Assembly (NCBI GenBank): GCA_910586585.1
Contig: CAJUKA010000001.1
Span: 124,001 to 188,000, forward strand
DNA length: 64,000 nt
Reading direction: 5' to 3'
DNA from: an uncultured Lachnospiraceae bacterium
GTDB lineage: Bacteria; Bacillota; Clostridia; Lachnospirales; Lachnospiraceae
A program made the translations under genes and the position numbers. Under the pieces are notes generated by a model that saw nothing but the letters and a program-made list of their open reading frames with translations, was not told the DNA's origin and searched no databases. Below, in pieces: positions 53,357 to 62,406 of the stretch (the stretch's first letter is position 1; each line of letters starts with the position of its first letter).

Positions 53357-54226
53357 ATGATAATTGTTAAGTTAATGGGAGGTATGGGTAATCAGATGTT
53401 TCAATTTGCTCTATACAAAGCTCTTTTGGCGCAAGGTAAAGAAGTGAAGCTTGACAGGGCGAAGTTTACCCATATAGATGAAAAAAGGAAGTGCTTTTTA
53501 GATTATGGATGTTTTGAACTGAAATATGAATTGTGTACAAAAGCAGAAGCAAGGAACTATGTACTTGGAACTGGCATGGCGGCAAGAGTACTTATGCGAC
53601 TTCTGGGTGATAAAAGGACTCATTTTTATGAGAAAAATGAATATGAATACGATCCAAATGCAATGCAGCTAACCGAAGGATATCTTGATGGGTTTTGGCA
53701 GACGTGGAAATATTTTAAGGATATCGAGCCAGAGATTAAGAGAACTTATCAGTTTATAGATGATTTAACAGGAAGAGATAAATTGTTTGAGGAACAGATA
53801 AGTGGCACAAATTCGGTAGCGATTCACGTGCGCAGGGGAGATTATGCCAAACATCAGGATATATATGGAAATATCTGCACGGAAGATTATTATCAAAGGG
53901 CGATTGAGCTGATAAATGAAATGGTCAATATGCCGGTATTTTATTTTTTCTCCAATGATATGGAATGGACGAAAAAAGTTTTTGGCGAAAAAAGGAATTA
54001 TATTTATGTGGAAGGCAACAGTGAGGAGCGGGGATATGTGGATATGCAGTTGATGACTGAATGTAGGCATCAGATTATTGCGAACAGTAGTTTTAGCTGG
54101 TGGGCGGCATATTTGAATGACAATCCTGATAAAAAGGTAATCTGCCCAGATAAGTGGGTAAATACAAAGGAAACATCAGATGTGTATTGTGAGGGCTGGA
54201 TAAAGATCCGAGGAACAGGAAAATGA
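53357..54226 (+). CDS. GT11 alpha-1,2-fucosyltransferase
   Basis: Protein of 289 aa, typical GT11 length. MIIVKLMGGMGNQMFQFAL is the family N-terminus; HVRRGDYAKH (H157, R159, R160, D162) is the canonical GDP-fucose site; NSSFSWWAAYLN is the third motif and is complete. The start is 53357 (GGAGGG four bases upstream). Bacterial members of this type fucosylate galactose in alpha-1,2 linkage, producing H-antigen-like structures. Two genes downstream lies a GT6 gene of the ABO family, which needs such an acceptor in animals. The stop overlaps the next start (ATGA). Confidence 0.9.
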   Translation: MIIVKLMGGMGNQMFQFALYKALLAQGKEVKLDRAKFTHIDEKRKCFLDYGCFELKYELCTKAEARNYVLGTGMAARVLMRLLGDKRTHFYEKNEYEYDPNAMQLTEGYLDGFWQTWKYFKDIEPEIKRTYQFIDDLTGRDKLFEEQISGTNSVAIHVRRGDYAKHQDIYGNICTEDYYQRAIELINEMVNMPVFYFFSNDMEWTKKVFGEKRNYIYVEGNSEERGYVDMQLMTECRHQIIANSSFSWWAAYLNDNPDKKVICPDKWVNTKETSDVYCEGWIKIRGTGK

Positions 54227-55029
54227 TAATAAAAGAAATGCTCTACAATGATATAAGAAAATATAAAATGAATAAATATATAATAACTAAATGCAAGTAT
54301 GAGGTAAATATCAACACAATTGATTGCGCGAGAATTTTATATGTTGTTGTTGCTTTTAATGATGTATCACTGATAAAGTATCAGTTCCGACTGTTGAGAC
54401 GATTTGTAAAGGAAAAATATTCGTATCTGGTGGCAGACAATTCGAATGATAAAACATCTGCTAATATGATCAGGATGTATTGCATGGAAAATCAAATAGC
54501 GTATATTAAACTGCCTGATAATTCATTGAAACTTTCTGATTCCCATGCTGCAGCTTTAAATTGGGTTAGTAGAAATGTACTGTCATCTTTGAAGGAAGTA
54601 GAATGGATAGGGTTTATCGATCATGATTGTTTTCCGATCAGGGAAATATCCGTTTATGAGACTGGGCAGATATTTTATGGATTGAGGCAGGAAAGAGGAG
54701 AAAAATGGTATTTGTGGCCAGGATTTTGTTTTTTTAAAACTAAGAGTATTGATATCAGTAAGCTGGATTTTAGCTGTACAAATTGGGGAGATACTGGAAG
54801 TGCTATGTATGAGACAATATATAACAATGAAACTGGTGACTTGTGTTTTGCGGAATTGAAATACGAACAGATACTTCTAAATGAAAAGGCCAAGTATGTC
54901 CAGGAAGGGCAAATTGAAATATTGGATGGAAAATGGTGTCATGTATCAAATGGTTCCAATTGGTTGAGTGTCGAAACCGCAAACAAGATGGATATTGTAT
55001 ATCAGATGTTGGATAAAATTTTGAAGTGA
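54223..55029 (+). CDS. Probable GT-A type glycosyltransferase, family not recognised
   Basis: Protein of 268 aa with an ATGA overlap to the GT11 gene. YVVVAFNDVSLIKYQ begins the fold after an extended N-terminus, VADNSNDKTSANMI resembles the nucleotide-binding strand and turn of GT2, and IGFIDHDCFPI near residue 132 provides a DxD motif. KWYLWPGFCFFKT, TNWGDTGSA and CHVSNGSNW are visible later segments. Similar in logic to GT2 but divergent. Context, between GT11 and GT6, suggests that it builds the same short chain. Confidence 0.65.
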   Translation: MIIKEMLYNDIRKYKMNKYIITKCKYEVNINTIDCARILYVVVAFNDVSLIKYQFRLLRRFVKEKYSYLVADNSNDKTSANMIRMYCMENQIAYIKLPDNSLKLSDSHAAALNWVSRNVLSSLKEVEWIGFIDHDCFPIREISVYETGQIFYGLRQERGEKWYLWPGFCFFKTKSIDISKLDFSCTNWGDTGSAMYETIYNNETGDLCFAELKYEQILLNEKAKYVQEGQIEILDGKWCHVSNGSNWLSVETANKMDIVYQMLDKILK

Positions 55030-55042
55030 ATGGATAACAAAT

Positions 55043-55837
55043 ATGATAAAGGCAGCGATATTATATATATGTACAGGAAAGTATGATGTGTTTTGGAAAG
55101 ATTTTTTTGAGAGTTATGAAAGGAATTTTCTACCAGATACACGGAAAGAATATTTTGTGTTTACGGATGCTGACAAATTATATAAGGAAGACGAATGCGA
55201 CAGAATTCATAAAATATACCAGGAACGATTGGGATGGCCTGATGATACATTGATGCGTTATCATTTGTTTGATACAATTTTGGAGCAGCTTAGATTATTT
55301 GATTATATTTTTTTTATGAATGCAAATTGTAAGTGTGTTGCCAAGATCGGTGAGAAGGAATTTCTGCCTATTGAGAAAGATGTTGTGGTGGTACAGCATC
55401 CAGGGGCTTACCGTAAGAAACCTAGGCAATTTACGTATGATAGAAATCCAAAGTCGACCGCTTATATTAAAAGAGGGCATGGGAAGTATTATGTCTGTGG
55501 TGGAATAAATGGCGGGAAAGCAGCGGCTTATATTAATTTGATAAAAGAATTAAAAAGAAATATTGATATAGATAAAGAAAATAATATTATAGCCAGGTGG
55601 CACGACGAGTCACATATTAATCATTATATTTTGGAACATGATAACTGGATGCTGCTTTCACCATCATATTGTTATGCGGAAGGCTGGAATCTGCCATTTG
55701 AGGCAAAGATATTAGTTAGAGATAAAAGTAAATATTTTGATGTGGATACAATGAAGTCTGGCAAGTTTATTGCATTGTTAAAGAAGATCAAAAATGCTAT
55801 AAAAGCAGTAAATTGGAGGAAAAAATGCCATTTTTGA
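55043..55837 (+). CDS. GT6 family glycosyltransferase (ABO/alpha-1,3-Gal(NAc) transferase homologue)
   Basis: Protein of 264 aa, the length of the soluble bacterial GT6 enzymes (no membrane anchor). YIFFMNANCKC carries N93-A94-N95: bacterial GT6 members have NxN where the animal enzymes have the metal-binding DxD. WHDESHINHYIL supplies the catalytic Glu (E189), and LLSPSYCYAEGW is the conserved acceptor-loop block. Animal relatives are the blood-group A and B transferases and alpha-1,3-galactosyltransferase. Known bacterial members, such as one from Bacteroides ovatus, make A-antigen-like products. Neighbouring GT11 genes at 53357 and 56906 could supply the fucosylated acceptor. GalNAc or Gal specificity cannot be read by eye. 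Confidence 0.85.
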   Translation: MIKAAILYICTGKYDVFWKDFFESYERNFLPDTRKEYFVFTDADKLYKEDECDRIHKIYQERLGWPDDTLMRYHLFDTILEQLRLFDYIFFMNANCKCVAKIGEKEFLPIEKDVVVVQHPGAYRKKPRQFTYDRNPKSTAYIKRGHGKYYVCGGINGGKAAAYINLIKELKRNIDIDKENNIIARWHDESHINHYILEHDNWMLLSPSYCYAEGWNLPFEAKILVRDKSKYFDVDTMKSGKFIALLKKIKNAIKAVNWRKKCHF

Positions 55838-56886
55838 GTGTGATTGTACCGATTTATAACGCACAGAAATATCTAAAAACATGTCTAAGCAGTATACTTG
55901 AACAGACATTCCGAGATTTTGAATTGATCCTTGTGAACGATGGTTCGACAGATCAGAGCAGAGCAATATGTGAGGAATGTGCTGAAAAGAATGACAATGT
56001 TATAGTTATAAACAAAAAAAATGGAGGCTTGGTTAGTGCGAGAAAAGCAGGGGTACAAGCAGCACAGGGAAAATATATTGCATATGTGGATGCAGATGAT
56101 AAAATTGATATAAATATGTATGCAGATATGTGCACAGAAGCATGTAGGGAAGATGTAGATATTGTTATTTGTGATGTTCTTCAGTGGGAGGAGACAGCGG
56201 TCTTGAAACTGAATCAGGGGCTTGCAGGAGGGGTTTACAAAACGAAGAAAGATCTTGAAGAAAGACTGTATCCCTGTATGCTGTACAATGGTGGTTTTTA
56301 TAATTTCGGTCTTCTTCCAGCAATGTGGAATAAGTTATACAAGGCAGACATTATCAGGAAAAATCAGAACCTGGTAGATAATAATATTACAATTGGAGAA
56401 GATGCCGCCTGCTCTTATTTTTGCCTTTTAGATGCGGAGTCTGTGTCATATTTGAAGGGGAGATACTATTATTATTATAGAATAAATAATAATTCTATGT
56501 GTCATGTGTGGAACAATTCAAGGATATATAGCACAATGGTGCTTTTAAGTGATTTGTTCACACGATTTTCAAGTGACAGGTATGAACATATGCTTGGGCA
56601 ATACTGGTATTATTTTTGTTATATGTGCACAAATTTAATTTTTGAATATTGTGAGTCAGTAAAGAGATACTATGCCGGTGATAAAATGTATCATGATTTT
56701 TCTGTATTGACGGAGACAAAGGAATTCAGAGAATTTCAGGACAAATTTCCCATGTTGGACTTACCGAAGGAAAGGAAGGCAGCGATATTATATTTGACAA
56801 AAAAAGGATTTGTTAGTACTATTGTTTTTAGAATGGTTATTTTTGTTAAAAAACTATATGGACATTTGTACAGATTATTGCACTAA
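55825..56886 (+). CDS. GT2 family glycosyltransferase
   Basis: Protein of 353 aa starting at 55825, four bases after GGAGGA and overlapping the GT6 gene by 13 bases. Motifs: SVIVPIYNAQKYLKTCL, LVNDGSTDQS, NGGLVSARKAG, YVDADDKID near residue 92, and IGEDAACSYFCL with the catalytic acid in the C-terminal half. It closely resembles the enzymes at 17916 and 52244 in layout. Probably supplies a sugar of the same chain as GT6 and GT11; it may add the galactose acceptor, which is speculation. Confidence 0.88.
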   Translation: MPFLSVIVPIYNAQKYLKTCLSSILEQTFRDFELILVNDGSTDQSRAICEECAEKNDNVIVINKKNGGLVSARKAGVQAAQGKYIAYVDADDKIDINMYADMCTEACREDVDIVICDVLQWEETAVLKLNQGLAGGVYKTKKDLEERLYPCMLYNGGFYNFGLLPAMWNKLYKADIIRKNQNLVDNNITIGEDAACSYFCLLDAESVSYLKGRYYYYYRINNNSMCHVWNNSRIYSTMVLLSDLFTRFSSDRYEHMLGQYWYYFCYMCTNLIFEYCESVKRYYAGDKMYHDFSVLTETKEFREFQDKFPMLDLPKERKAAILYLTKKGFVSTIVFRMVIFVKKLYGHLYRLLH

Positions 56887-56905
56887 TGTGTCAGGAGACA
56901 GGTAA

Positions 56906-57781
56906 ATGGTAATAATAAAGTTGATGGGTGGTTTGGGTAATCAGATGTTTCAATATGCTTTTGGGAGAACGTTAAGGGAGAATGGAACTGAAATAAAATA
57001 TGATACATCATATTATAATCATATTCCAGACGGTGACACTTCCAGAACCTGTGAATTAAGTCATATAGTATCCGATCTGCCAACAGCGGGACAACAAGAT
57101 TTGCGAAAATACCAGAATATTGTTCAAAAAGTTTTGCGGATTATAGATATTTATGCCGGAACAAAACTGTCTGCTGTCAGGATGGAAGAAAATAAAGATT
57201 TTGATATAAGCTTTATGGAAGAAAAGGACAAGTATTTGATAGGATACTGGCAAAATGAAGATTATTTCAAAAGAATACGCGAAGAACTGTTAAAGGATTT
57301 TGCATTTCCAGTCTGGGAACTAAATGAGGTAAATATTAAATTAAGTCAGGAAATTTCAGAGGCAGAGAATGCAGTTGCTGTACATGTGAGAGGAGGCGAC
57401 TATTTTTCTGCTAATAATATTAAAATATTCGGGAACATATGCACGGCAGAGTACTATGAACGTGCGTTTAATTATTTTGAAAACAGATATGATAATGTAA
57501 AGTTTTTTCTGTTTACAAATGATGTAAAATGGGTGAACAGGAATATTAACATAAAAGAACATGATATTGAGCAGATTGACTGGAACAATGACAGTGCTGG
57601 CTGGATTGATATGTATCATATGTCGAAATGCAAACATAATATTATTGCAAATAGTAGTTATAGCTGGTGGGCAGCATGGTTAAACCGGAATAAGGATAAA
57701 ATAGTCGTGGCACCGGATAAGTGGACAAACAATGATACTTTTTTGCATATTGTACCGGAGGATTGGGTGAGGATAAAATGA
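56906..57781 (+). CDS. GT11 alpha-1,2-fucosyltransferase-like protein
   Basis: Protein of 291 aa. MVIIKLMGGLGNQMFQYAF and NSSYSWWAAWLN are canonical GT11 motifs; the donor motif reads HVRGGDY (H160, R162, D165), keeping the His, Arg and Asp but with Gly for the second Arg. The stop overlaps the start of the ABC gene (ATGA). With the gene at 53357 it brackets the GT6 enzyme. The two are clearly distinct paralogues (different lengths and middle regions), so they may fucosylate different positions. Confidence 0.88.
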   Translation: MVIIKLMGGLGNQMFQYAFGRTLRENGTEIKYDTSYYNHIPDGDTSRTCELSHIVSDLPTAGQQDLRKYQNIVQKVLRIIDIYAGTKLSAVRMEENKDFDISFMEEKDKYLIGYWQNEDYFKRIREELLKDFAFPVWELNEVNIKLSQEISEAENAVAVHVRGGDYFSANNIKIFGNICTAEYYERAFNYFENRYDNVKFFLFTNDVKWVNRNINIKEHDIEQIDWNNDSAGWIDMYHMSKCKHNIIANSSYSWWAAWLNRNKDKIVVAPDKWTNNDTFLHIVPEDWVRIK

Positions 57782-59538
57782 AAAACATTAGGAGTTTTCT
57801 GGGGGTATTAGACAAATTAAACAAAATTCTGGACCAAAATCAGCGGTTAAGAGGTTTAAAGATATTGTTTTGGATGCTTGTCTCTTCAATGTTTGAGCTT
57901 GTTGGAATAGCGGTGATGTCTCCATTTATCAATGCGCTCCTGGAACCAAGGGTATTGATGGAAAATGAGTGGGTGGTTTATACTGCGCAGATATTGGGGG
58001 TGGAATCTTATGTGGGATTTCTTGCCATACTGGTAATAGGAGTTATCATAATATATATTGTCAAAAATATATTGCTGATATATTCAAGGGCAGTACAATT
58101 GGCATATCAGTGCCAGATTGAGGAAGAACTTTCCCTAACAATGCTCAGGTCATATTTAATGAAGCCTTATTCGTATTATGTGCAGACCAACAGCAGTGAT
58201 ATAAGGCATGGAGCAATTGACGATATATCAAATATTTATAATATTCTGCAGGTAGTCTGTCAGCTGATGGCAGAGAGCCTAACCGTTTTGTTTATTATTA
58301 TATACATTATACAGCAGGATTGGTTTATGGCGATGGGGATTACAATTGCTGCTGGTTTGACGGTTATAGTGCTTGCCTTAGGATTCAAAAATATATTAAG
58401 GCTTACAGGCGAGAAACATAGAATACAGGATCTGGCAAGAAGCAGAAATATACTACAGATTTCGCAGGGAATCAAAGATATTTTCGTGATGCAGAGAAAA
58501 GAGGCATTTTATGCCAAATACAAAGAATCCTATGATAAATACAGAAAAACCAAGATTACGTATAGTGTTATCGGCGCATGTCCTGAGAGAATTATTGAGA
58601 CTATTTTTATTGCCAGTATCTGTCTGATTGTATTTCTGCGGATTGGACAGGGTATCGATGCGATGGCGTTTGTTCCACAGTTGGGGGCGCTTGCAGTGGC
58701 CGCATATAGGCTTCTTCCATCGATCAACAAGTTTTCCAATGGAATCAATACGATTGTTTTTTATCAACCTTCAGTAGAGGCGGCATACGAAAACATATCT
58801 TCAGCAAGAAAAAGTTTTCAGATGGATGCAGGAAAGAAAAAGGAGGAATGCAGCCTCTCTTTTTATGACAGAATTGACATACAGAATATTATGTGGCAGT
58901 ATGACAGTGCTGAAAGAAAAATACTGGAAAATGCTTCTTTGGAAATAAAAAAAGGAGAGTCAATAGCGATTATAGGGGAGTCAGGTTCAGGAAAGACAAC
59001 CCTGGCAGATATTTTATTAGGTCTGTATAAGCCTGAAAATGGAAATATTTTAGTTGATGGACAGGATATTTATTGCGATTTGAGACAATGGGCACAAATT
59101 ATTTCATATGTGCCGCAGTCTGTCTATCTATTGGACGACACAATCAGGGAAAACATTGTATTTGGACAAAGTGAAGCGGATGACGATAAAATATGGGACG
59201 CATTGGAACAGGCACAGCTGAAAGATTTTGTGCGGAATCTGCCAGAGGGGTTAGACACCGTAGTTGGAGAATCAGGCATAAGGTTTTCGGGAGGACAGAG
59301 GCAGCGTGTTGCTATTGCAAGGGCGTTATATTCCCAGCCAGATATTCTGCTGCTCGACGAAGCTACAGCGGCGCTCGACAATGATACAGAAGCGGCTGTC
59401 ATGGAAGCCATAGATTCACTCAAAGGCAAAAAAACCTTGATTATTATAGCGCACAGATTGTCTACTATCAAGAACTGTAATAAAGTGTATGAAGTAAAGA
59501 AAGGCAGTATTATAGATGTAACAGCGGATTTTGCATAG
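57778..59538 (+). CDS. ABC transporter with fused permease and ATPase (PglK/Wzk-type flippase), copy 3
   Basis: Protein of 586 aa; start at 57778 by ATGA overlap with the GT11 gene and a GTGAGG site. LDKLNKILDQNQRLRGLK precedes helix 1, then about six helices to residue 320. Walker A GESGSGKTT from about 400, signature SGGQRQR near 504, Walker B ILLLDEATAALD near 523. Likely exporter of the lipid-linked product made by the GT11/GT6 genes upstream. It also heads cassette B. It is the third ABC exporter in 38 kb, with no sign of inactivation in any copy. Confidence 0.88.
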   Translation: MKNIRSFLGVLDKLNKILDQNQRLRGLKILFWMLVSSMFELVGIAVMSPFINALLEPRVLMENEWVVYTAQILGVESYVGFLAILVIGVIIIYIVKNILLIYSRAVQLAYQCQIEEELSLTMLRSYLMKPYSYYVQTNSSDIRHGAIDDISNIYNILQVVCQLMAESLTVLFIIIYIIQQDWFMAMGITIAAGLTVIVLALGFKNILRLTGEKHRIQDLARSRNILQISQGIKDIFVMQRKEAFYAKYKESYDKYRKTKITYSVIGACPERIIETIFIASICLIVFLRIGQGIDAMAFVPQLGALAVAAYRLLPSINKFSNGINTIVFYQPSVEAAYENISSARKSFQMDAGKKKEECSLSFYDRIDIQNIMWQYDSAERKILENASLEIKKGESIAIIGESGSGKTTLADILLGLYKPENGNILVDGQDIYCDLRQWAQIISYVPQSVYLLDDTIRENIVFGQSEADDDKIWDALEQAQLKDFVRNLPEGLDTVVGESGIRFSGGQRQRVAIARALYSQPDILLLDEATAALDNDTEAAVMEAIDSLKGKKTLIIIAHRLSTIKNCNKVYEVKKGSIIDVTADFA

Positions 59539-59567
59539 ACGCAGATTTAGAGTATGGGGATAATTGT

Positions 59568-60320
59568 ATGGACAATACAGGGAAGATCGAATTAAAGAGT
59601 GTGACGCTTGCAGCTATGACTTCAGTGCGGCTTAAACCAACAATCAAGGCAATGGAATACAGCATGAGAGGGGTAAAATTTGCGGATTCAATTTTGATAA
59701 CCCATGAAAAGCCTAGTGACCTGCCAGATTCTATTCGATATAAACATATAGACAAAATTGATAATATTGATAAGTTTAACTACAGCATGGTGTATGATTT
59801 ATATAAATATATTGATACAGAATTTGCGCTGATCATACATTATGACGGATTTGTTGTAAATCCTAGTATGTGGAGTGATGAATTTTTGGAGTATGATTAT
59901 ATAGGCGCTCCTTGGCCGCTTCCACCAGAGGATGATAAAATTACTTATCGTGACATTAATGGAAATCTGTGCCGTGTAGGGAATAGTGTTTCTATAAGAA
60001 GCAGACGGCTAATGGAACTGCCGAGTAAAATTAATATGCCATGGGAACCATTTCATGGCTGGTATAACGAAGATGGATATATCTGTTGTAATAACAGGCA
60101 TATATTTGAACAGTATGGTATGAAATACGCTCCGCTGGAGGTTGCCATTCGTTTTGGGCAGGAAGCGATGCTACCAGAAGGAGAAGGAATTGAGCCATTT
60201 GTTTTCCATAAATGGGAGGGCAGGAACGCTAAATATCCTAATTTCCTGCCTGTCAAGGAGCGGATTAGCCGTTCGCTTTATGGAACTGCAGTGGCAATCA
60301 AAAAGGCAATTGATAAATAA
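59568..60320 (+). CDS. DUF5672 family protein (putative glycosyltransferase), cassette B
   Basis: Protein of 250 aa, aligned almost end to end with the protein at 26581: both share VTLAAMTSV, YSMRG, TEFALI, DGFVV, DEFLEYDYIGAPWPLPP, CRVGNS and FHKWEG. HYDGFVV has Tyr-Asp where the other has Ala-Asp, keeping the Asp. It follows the ABC gene by 29 bases and precedes a GT11-like gene, as the cassette A copy also adjoins its GT11-like gene but in the opposite order. Function unknown, probably sugar transfer. Confidence 0.75.
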   Translation: MDNTGKIELKSVTLAAMTSVRLKPTIKAMEYSMRGVKFADSILITHEKPSDLPDSIRYKHIDKIDNIDKFNYSMVYDLYKYIDTEFALIIHYDGFVVNPSMWSDEFLEYDYIGAPWPLPPEDDKITYRDINGNLCRVGNSVSIRSRRLMELPSKINMPWEPFHGWYNEDGYICCNNRHIFEQYGMKYAPLEVAIRFGQEAMLPEGEGIEPFVFHKWEGRNAKYPNFLPVKERISRSLYGTAVAIKKAIDK

Positions 60321-60336
60321 ATTCTGGGAGAAGATA

Positions 60337-61320
60337 ATGCTAGGCGTGGAATTTTTAGATGGGCAAGGTTTAGGAAATCAAATGTTTTGTCTGGCTTCTG
60401 TAAAAAGTTTGGCTCTTGATAATGGATATGTGTTTGGAACAGCAAATCAGAGCATGTTTGCACAAAATATCCATAATAAAAAGGGAATGTTTTTTATGGA
60501 TGTTGATCTGGGAGAGGATATATCTGATACAGCAGGATACAATAAATATCATGAAAAAGAAAAGCGTATATGGATTAAGAATTCGGTTCATGATATAACC
60601 CATGGATGCTATATAGCAGGTGAAGATGCGGATTTATTTCATGTCAAAGACAATACAATTGTGTATGGGAATCTTCAGTCAGAAAAGTATTTTACAAGAC
60701 ACAGAGAGGCACTGAAAAATTGGTTTCATGTGAAAAAGGAGTATGAATCATATGAGTATACACAAGATGATTTGTGTATTATGAATATGCGTGGCGGAGA
60801 ATATATAGGAGCGAAGGAATTGTATCTGGAGAAAGGGTATTGGATACATGCGATGCAGCACATGAAGAAGATAAACAGTGCTATGCGTTTTATGATTGTT
60901 ACAGAAGATGTAAGAAATGCTGAAAAAATGTTTCCTGATATTCCAGCGTTTCATTTTGATATATGTGGAGATTATGTTACCATAAAGAATGCAAGATATC
61001 TCATTGTTTCTAATTCTTCATTTTCGTGTTTTCCAGTATTTACTAGTGAAACCTGTAAGAAAGTTATTGCACCAAAATATTGGGCAAGACATAATGTGTC
61101 TACAGGATATTGGTCGTCTGAACAAAATATATATTCTGGATGGAATTATATGGATAGGTCTGGCAATGTATTTACAGCGGAGGAGTGCAGAGAAGAATTA
61201 CACAAATATAAAGAAACAGACGACTTTAAGGCATTGCAGAACACGGATAAACCGAGTGGGGTGAACTATTTTATACAAGCTGGCTTGTTGAAAATAAAAA
61301 GAGGTATGAGGATTGGATAG
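60337..61320 (+). CDS. Divergent GT11-like glycosyltransferase, cassette B
   Basis: Protein of 327 aa. The frame is open back to 60142 but the similarity begins at MLGVEFLDGQGLGNQMF, start 60337, after GGGAGAAG; the longer form is rejected. The donor motif reads MNMRGGEY (N150, R152, E155), the same changes from HxRRGDY as in the copy at 25560. SNSSFSCFP and APKYWARHNVSTGYWSSEQNIYS match the paralogue closely. Role as in cassette A, with a possibly non-fucose donor. Confidence 0.7.
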   Translation: MLGVEFLDGQGLGNQMFCLASVKSLALDNGYVFGTANQSMFAQNIHNKKGMFFMDVDLGEDISDTAGYNKYHEKEKRIWIKNSVHDITHGCYIAGEDADLFHVKDNTIVYGNLQSEKYFTRHREALKNWFHVKKEYESYEYTQDDLCIMNMRGGEYIGAKELYLEKGYWIHAMQHMKKINSAMRFMIVTEDVRNAEKMFPDIPAFHFDICGDYVTIKNARYLIVSNSSFSCFPVFTSETCKKVIAPKYWARHNVSTGYWSSEQNIYSGWNYMDRSGNVFTAEECREELHKYKETDDFKALQNTDKPSGVNYFIQAGLLKIKRGMRIG

Positions 61321-61356
61321 ATAGTTTTTACGAAAGAAAAAGTGAGTATAATAGAG

Positions 61357-62406
61357 ATGAGAAAATCGAAACAATCAGAAGAACGGAATTCAAGTGTTGA
61401 GTTGTTAAAGATAATAGCGATATTTTTGATTTTGATTAGTCACGTAATTTGGACGGTAGGGCGTACAAGTGAATATATCGCTTATGATGATTATGTAGTT
61501 GATCTTTCTGTAGCAACAACCAATATTCAGCATCTTATAATGATAATGTTATATTATTCAGGGGCATTAGGAAATACAGTATTCTTTGTTTGTTCAAGTT
61601 GGTTTCTTGTTGATAGTAATAGAGTGAATAAGAAGAAAATGCTGTATATGGCATTGGATGTATGGGTGATATCAGTTATTATATTTATTGCTACATATAG
61701 TTTGGGAATAGATAAGATGGATCCATGGGTGATGTTTGTGCAATTATTCCCCAATATATTTGCGAATAATTGGTATATAACCTGTTATTTAATTTTTTAT
61801 TCAATACACCCTGTTTTAAATGGTATTATTAATAACCTTAATCAGAGAACAATGTTAAGGTGTACACTGGTATTATCTATTTTGTATATATGTTTTAATT
61901 TTATTTCAACATTTTTCTTTCCATCTCCAATAATTTTATGGGTGGCAATTTATTTTATAATATCATATATGAAAAGATATCTTAAAGATATATCTGAGAA
62001 TTTAAAAATAAATAAGATACTTTTCCTCGTAGGATTTATTGGCAATTATGGGCTGATATTGCTTACGAATTTCCTGGGGTTGAAGATAGGATTTTTTCAG
62101 AATAAAGTTTTGTATTGGAGTAATAACTGTAATCCGTTTTTGATACTAATGGTTATAGGCCTCTTCAATATCGTTAGAAATATTCATTTTGAGAGTAAAG
62201 TAATTAACAATTTATCAAAGTTATCATTACTTATTTATGTTGTTCATGACAATTCTATTTTAAGAACATATTATCGACCCCAAATGTGGCATTATGTATA
62301 TAATAATTATGGGTATAATAATATTTTGATGTGGACTATTGTATTAGGTATAATAATATTTTTGTTTGGAGTTTGTGCGAGCATATTTTATTATAGGACA
62401 ATTTGA
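61357..62406 (+). CDS. Acyltransferase-3 family membrane protein, third copy
   Basis: Protein of about 349 aa with roughly ten membrane segments. SVELLKIIAIFLILISHVIW is the first helix with the family His; FVCSSWFLVDSN and a late LSLLIYVVHDNS helix agree. The start ATG at 61357 is weakly supported; a GTG at 61342 is possible. The gene is notably AT-rich, with heavy use of ATA, TTA and AAT codons compared with genes before 50 kb, suggesting recent transfer. Probably acetylates a sugar on the cassette B product. A 165-base gap follows. Confidence 0.82.
   Translation: MRKSKQSEERNSSVELLKIIAIFLILISHVIWTVGRTSEYIAYDDYVVDLSVATTNIQHLIMIMLYYSGALGNTVFFVCSSWFLVDSNRVNKKKMLYMALDVWVISVIIFIATYSLGIDKMDPWVMFVQLFPNIFANNWYITCYLIFYSIHPVLNGIINNLNQRTMLRCTLVLSILYICFNFISTFFFPSPIILWVAIYFIISYMKRYLKDISENLKINKILFLVGFIGNYGLILLTNFLGLKIGFFQNKVLYWSNNCNPFLILMVIGLFNIVRNIHFESKVINNLSKLSLLIYVVHDNSILRTYYRPQMWHYVYNNYGYNNILMWTIVLGIIIFLFGVCASIFYYRTI

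Noticed and set aside
60142..60336. N-terminal extension of the second GT11-like gene
   Set aside because: It overlaps the DUF5672 gene in another frame; similarity to the paralogue at 25560 starts only at 60337.
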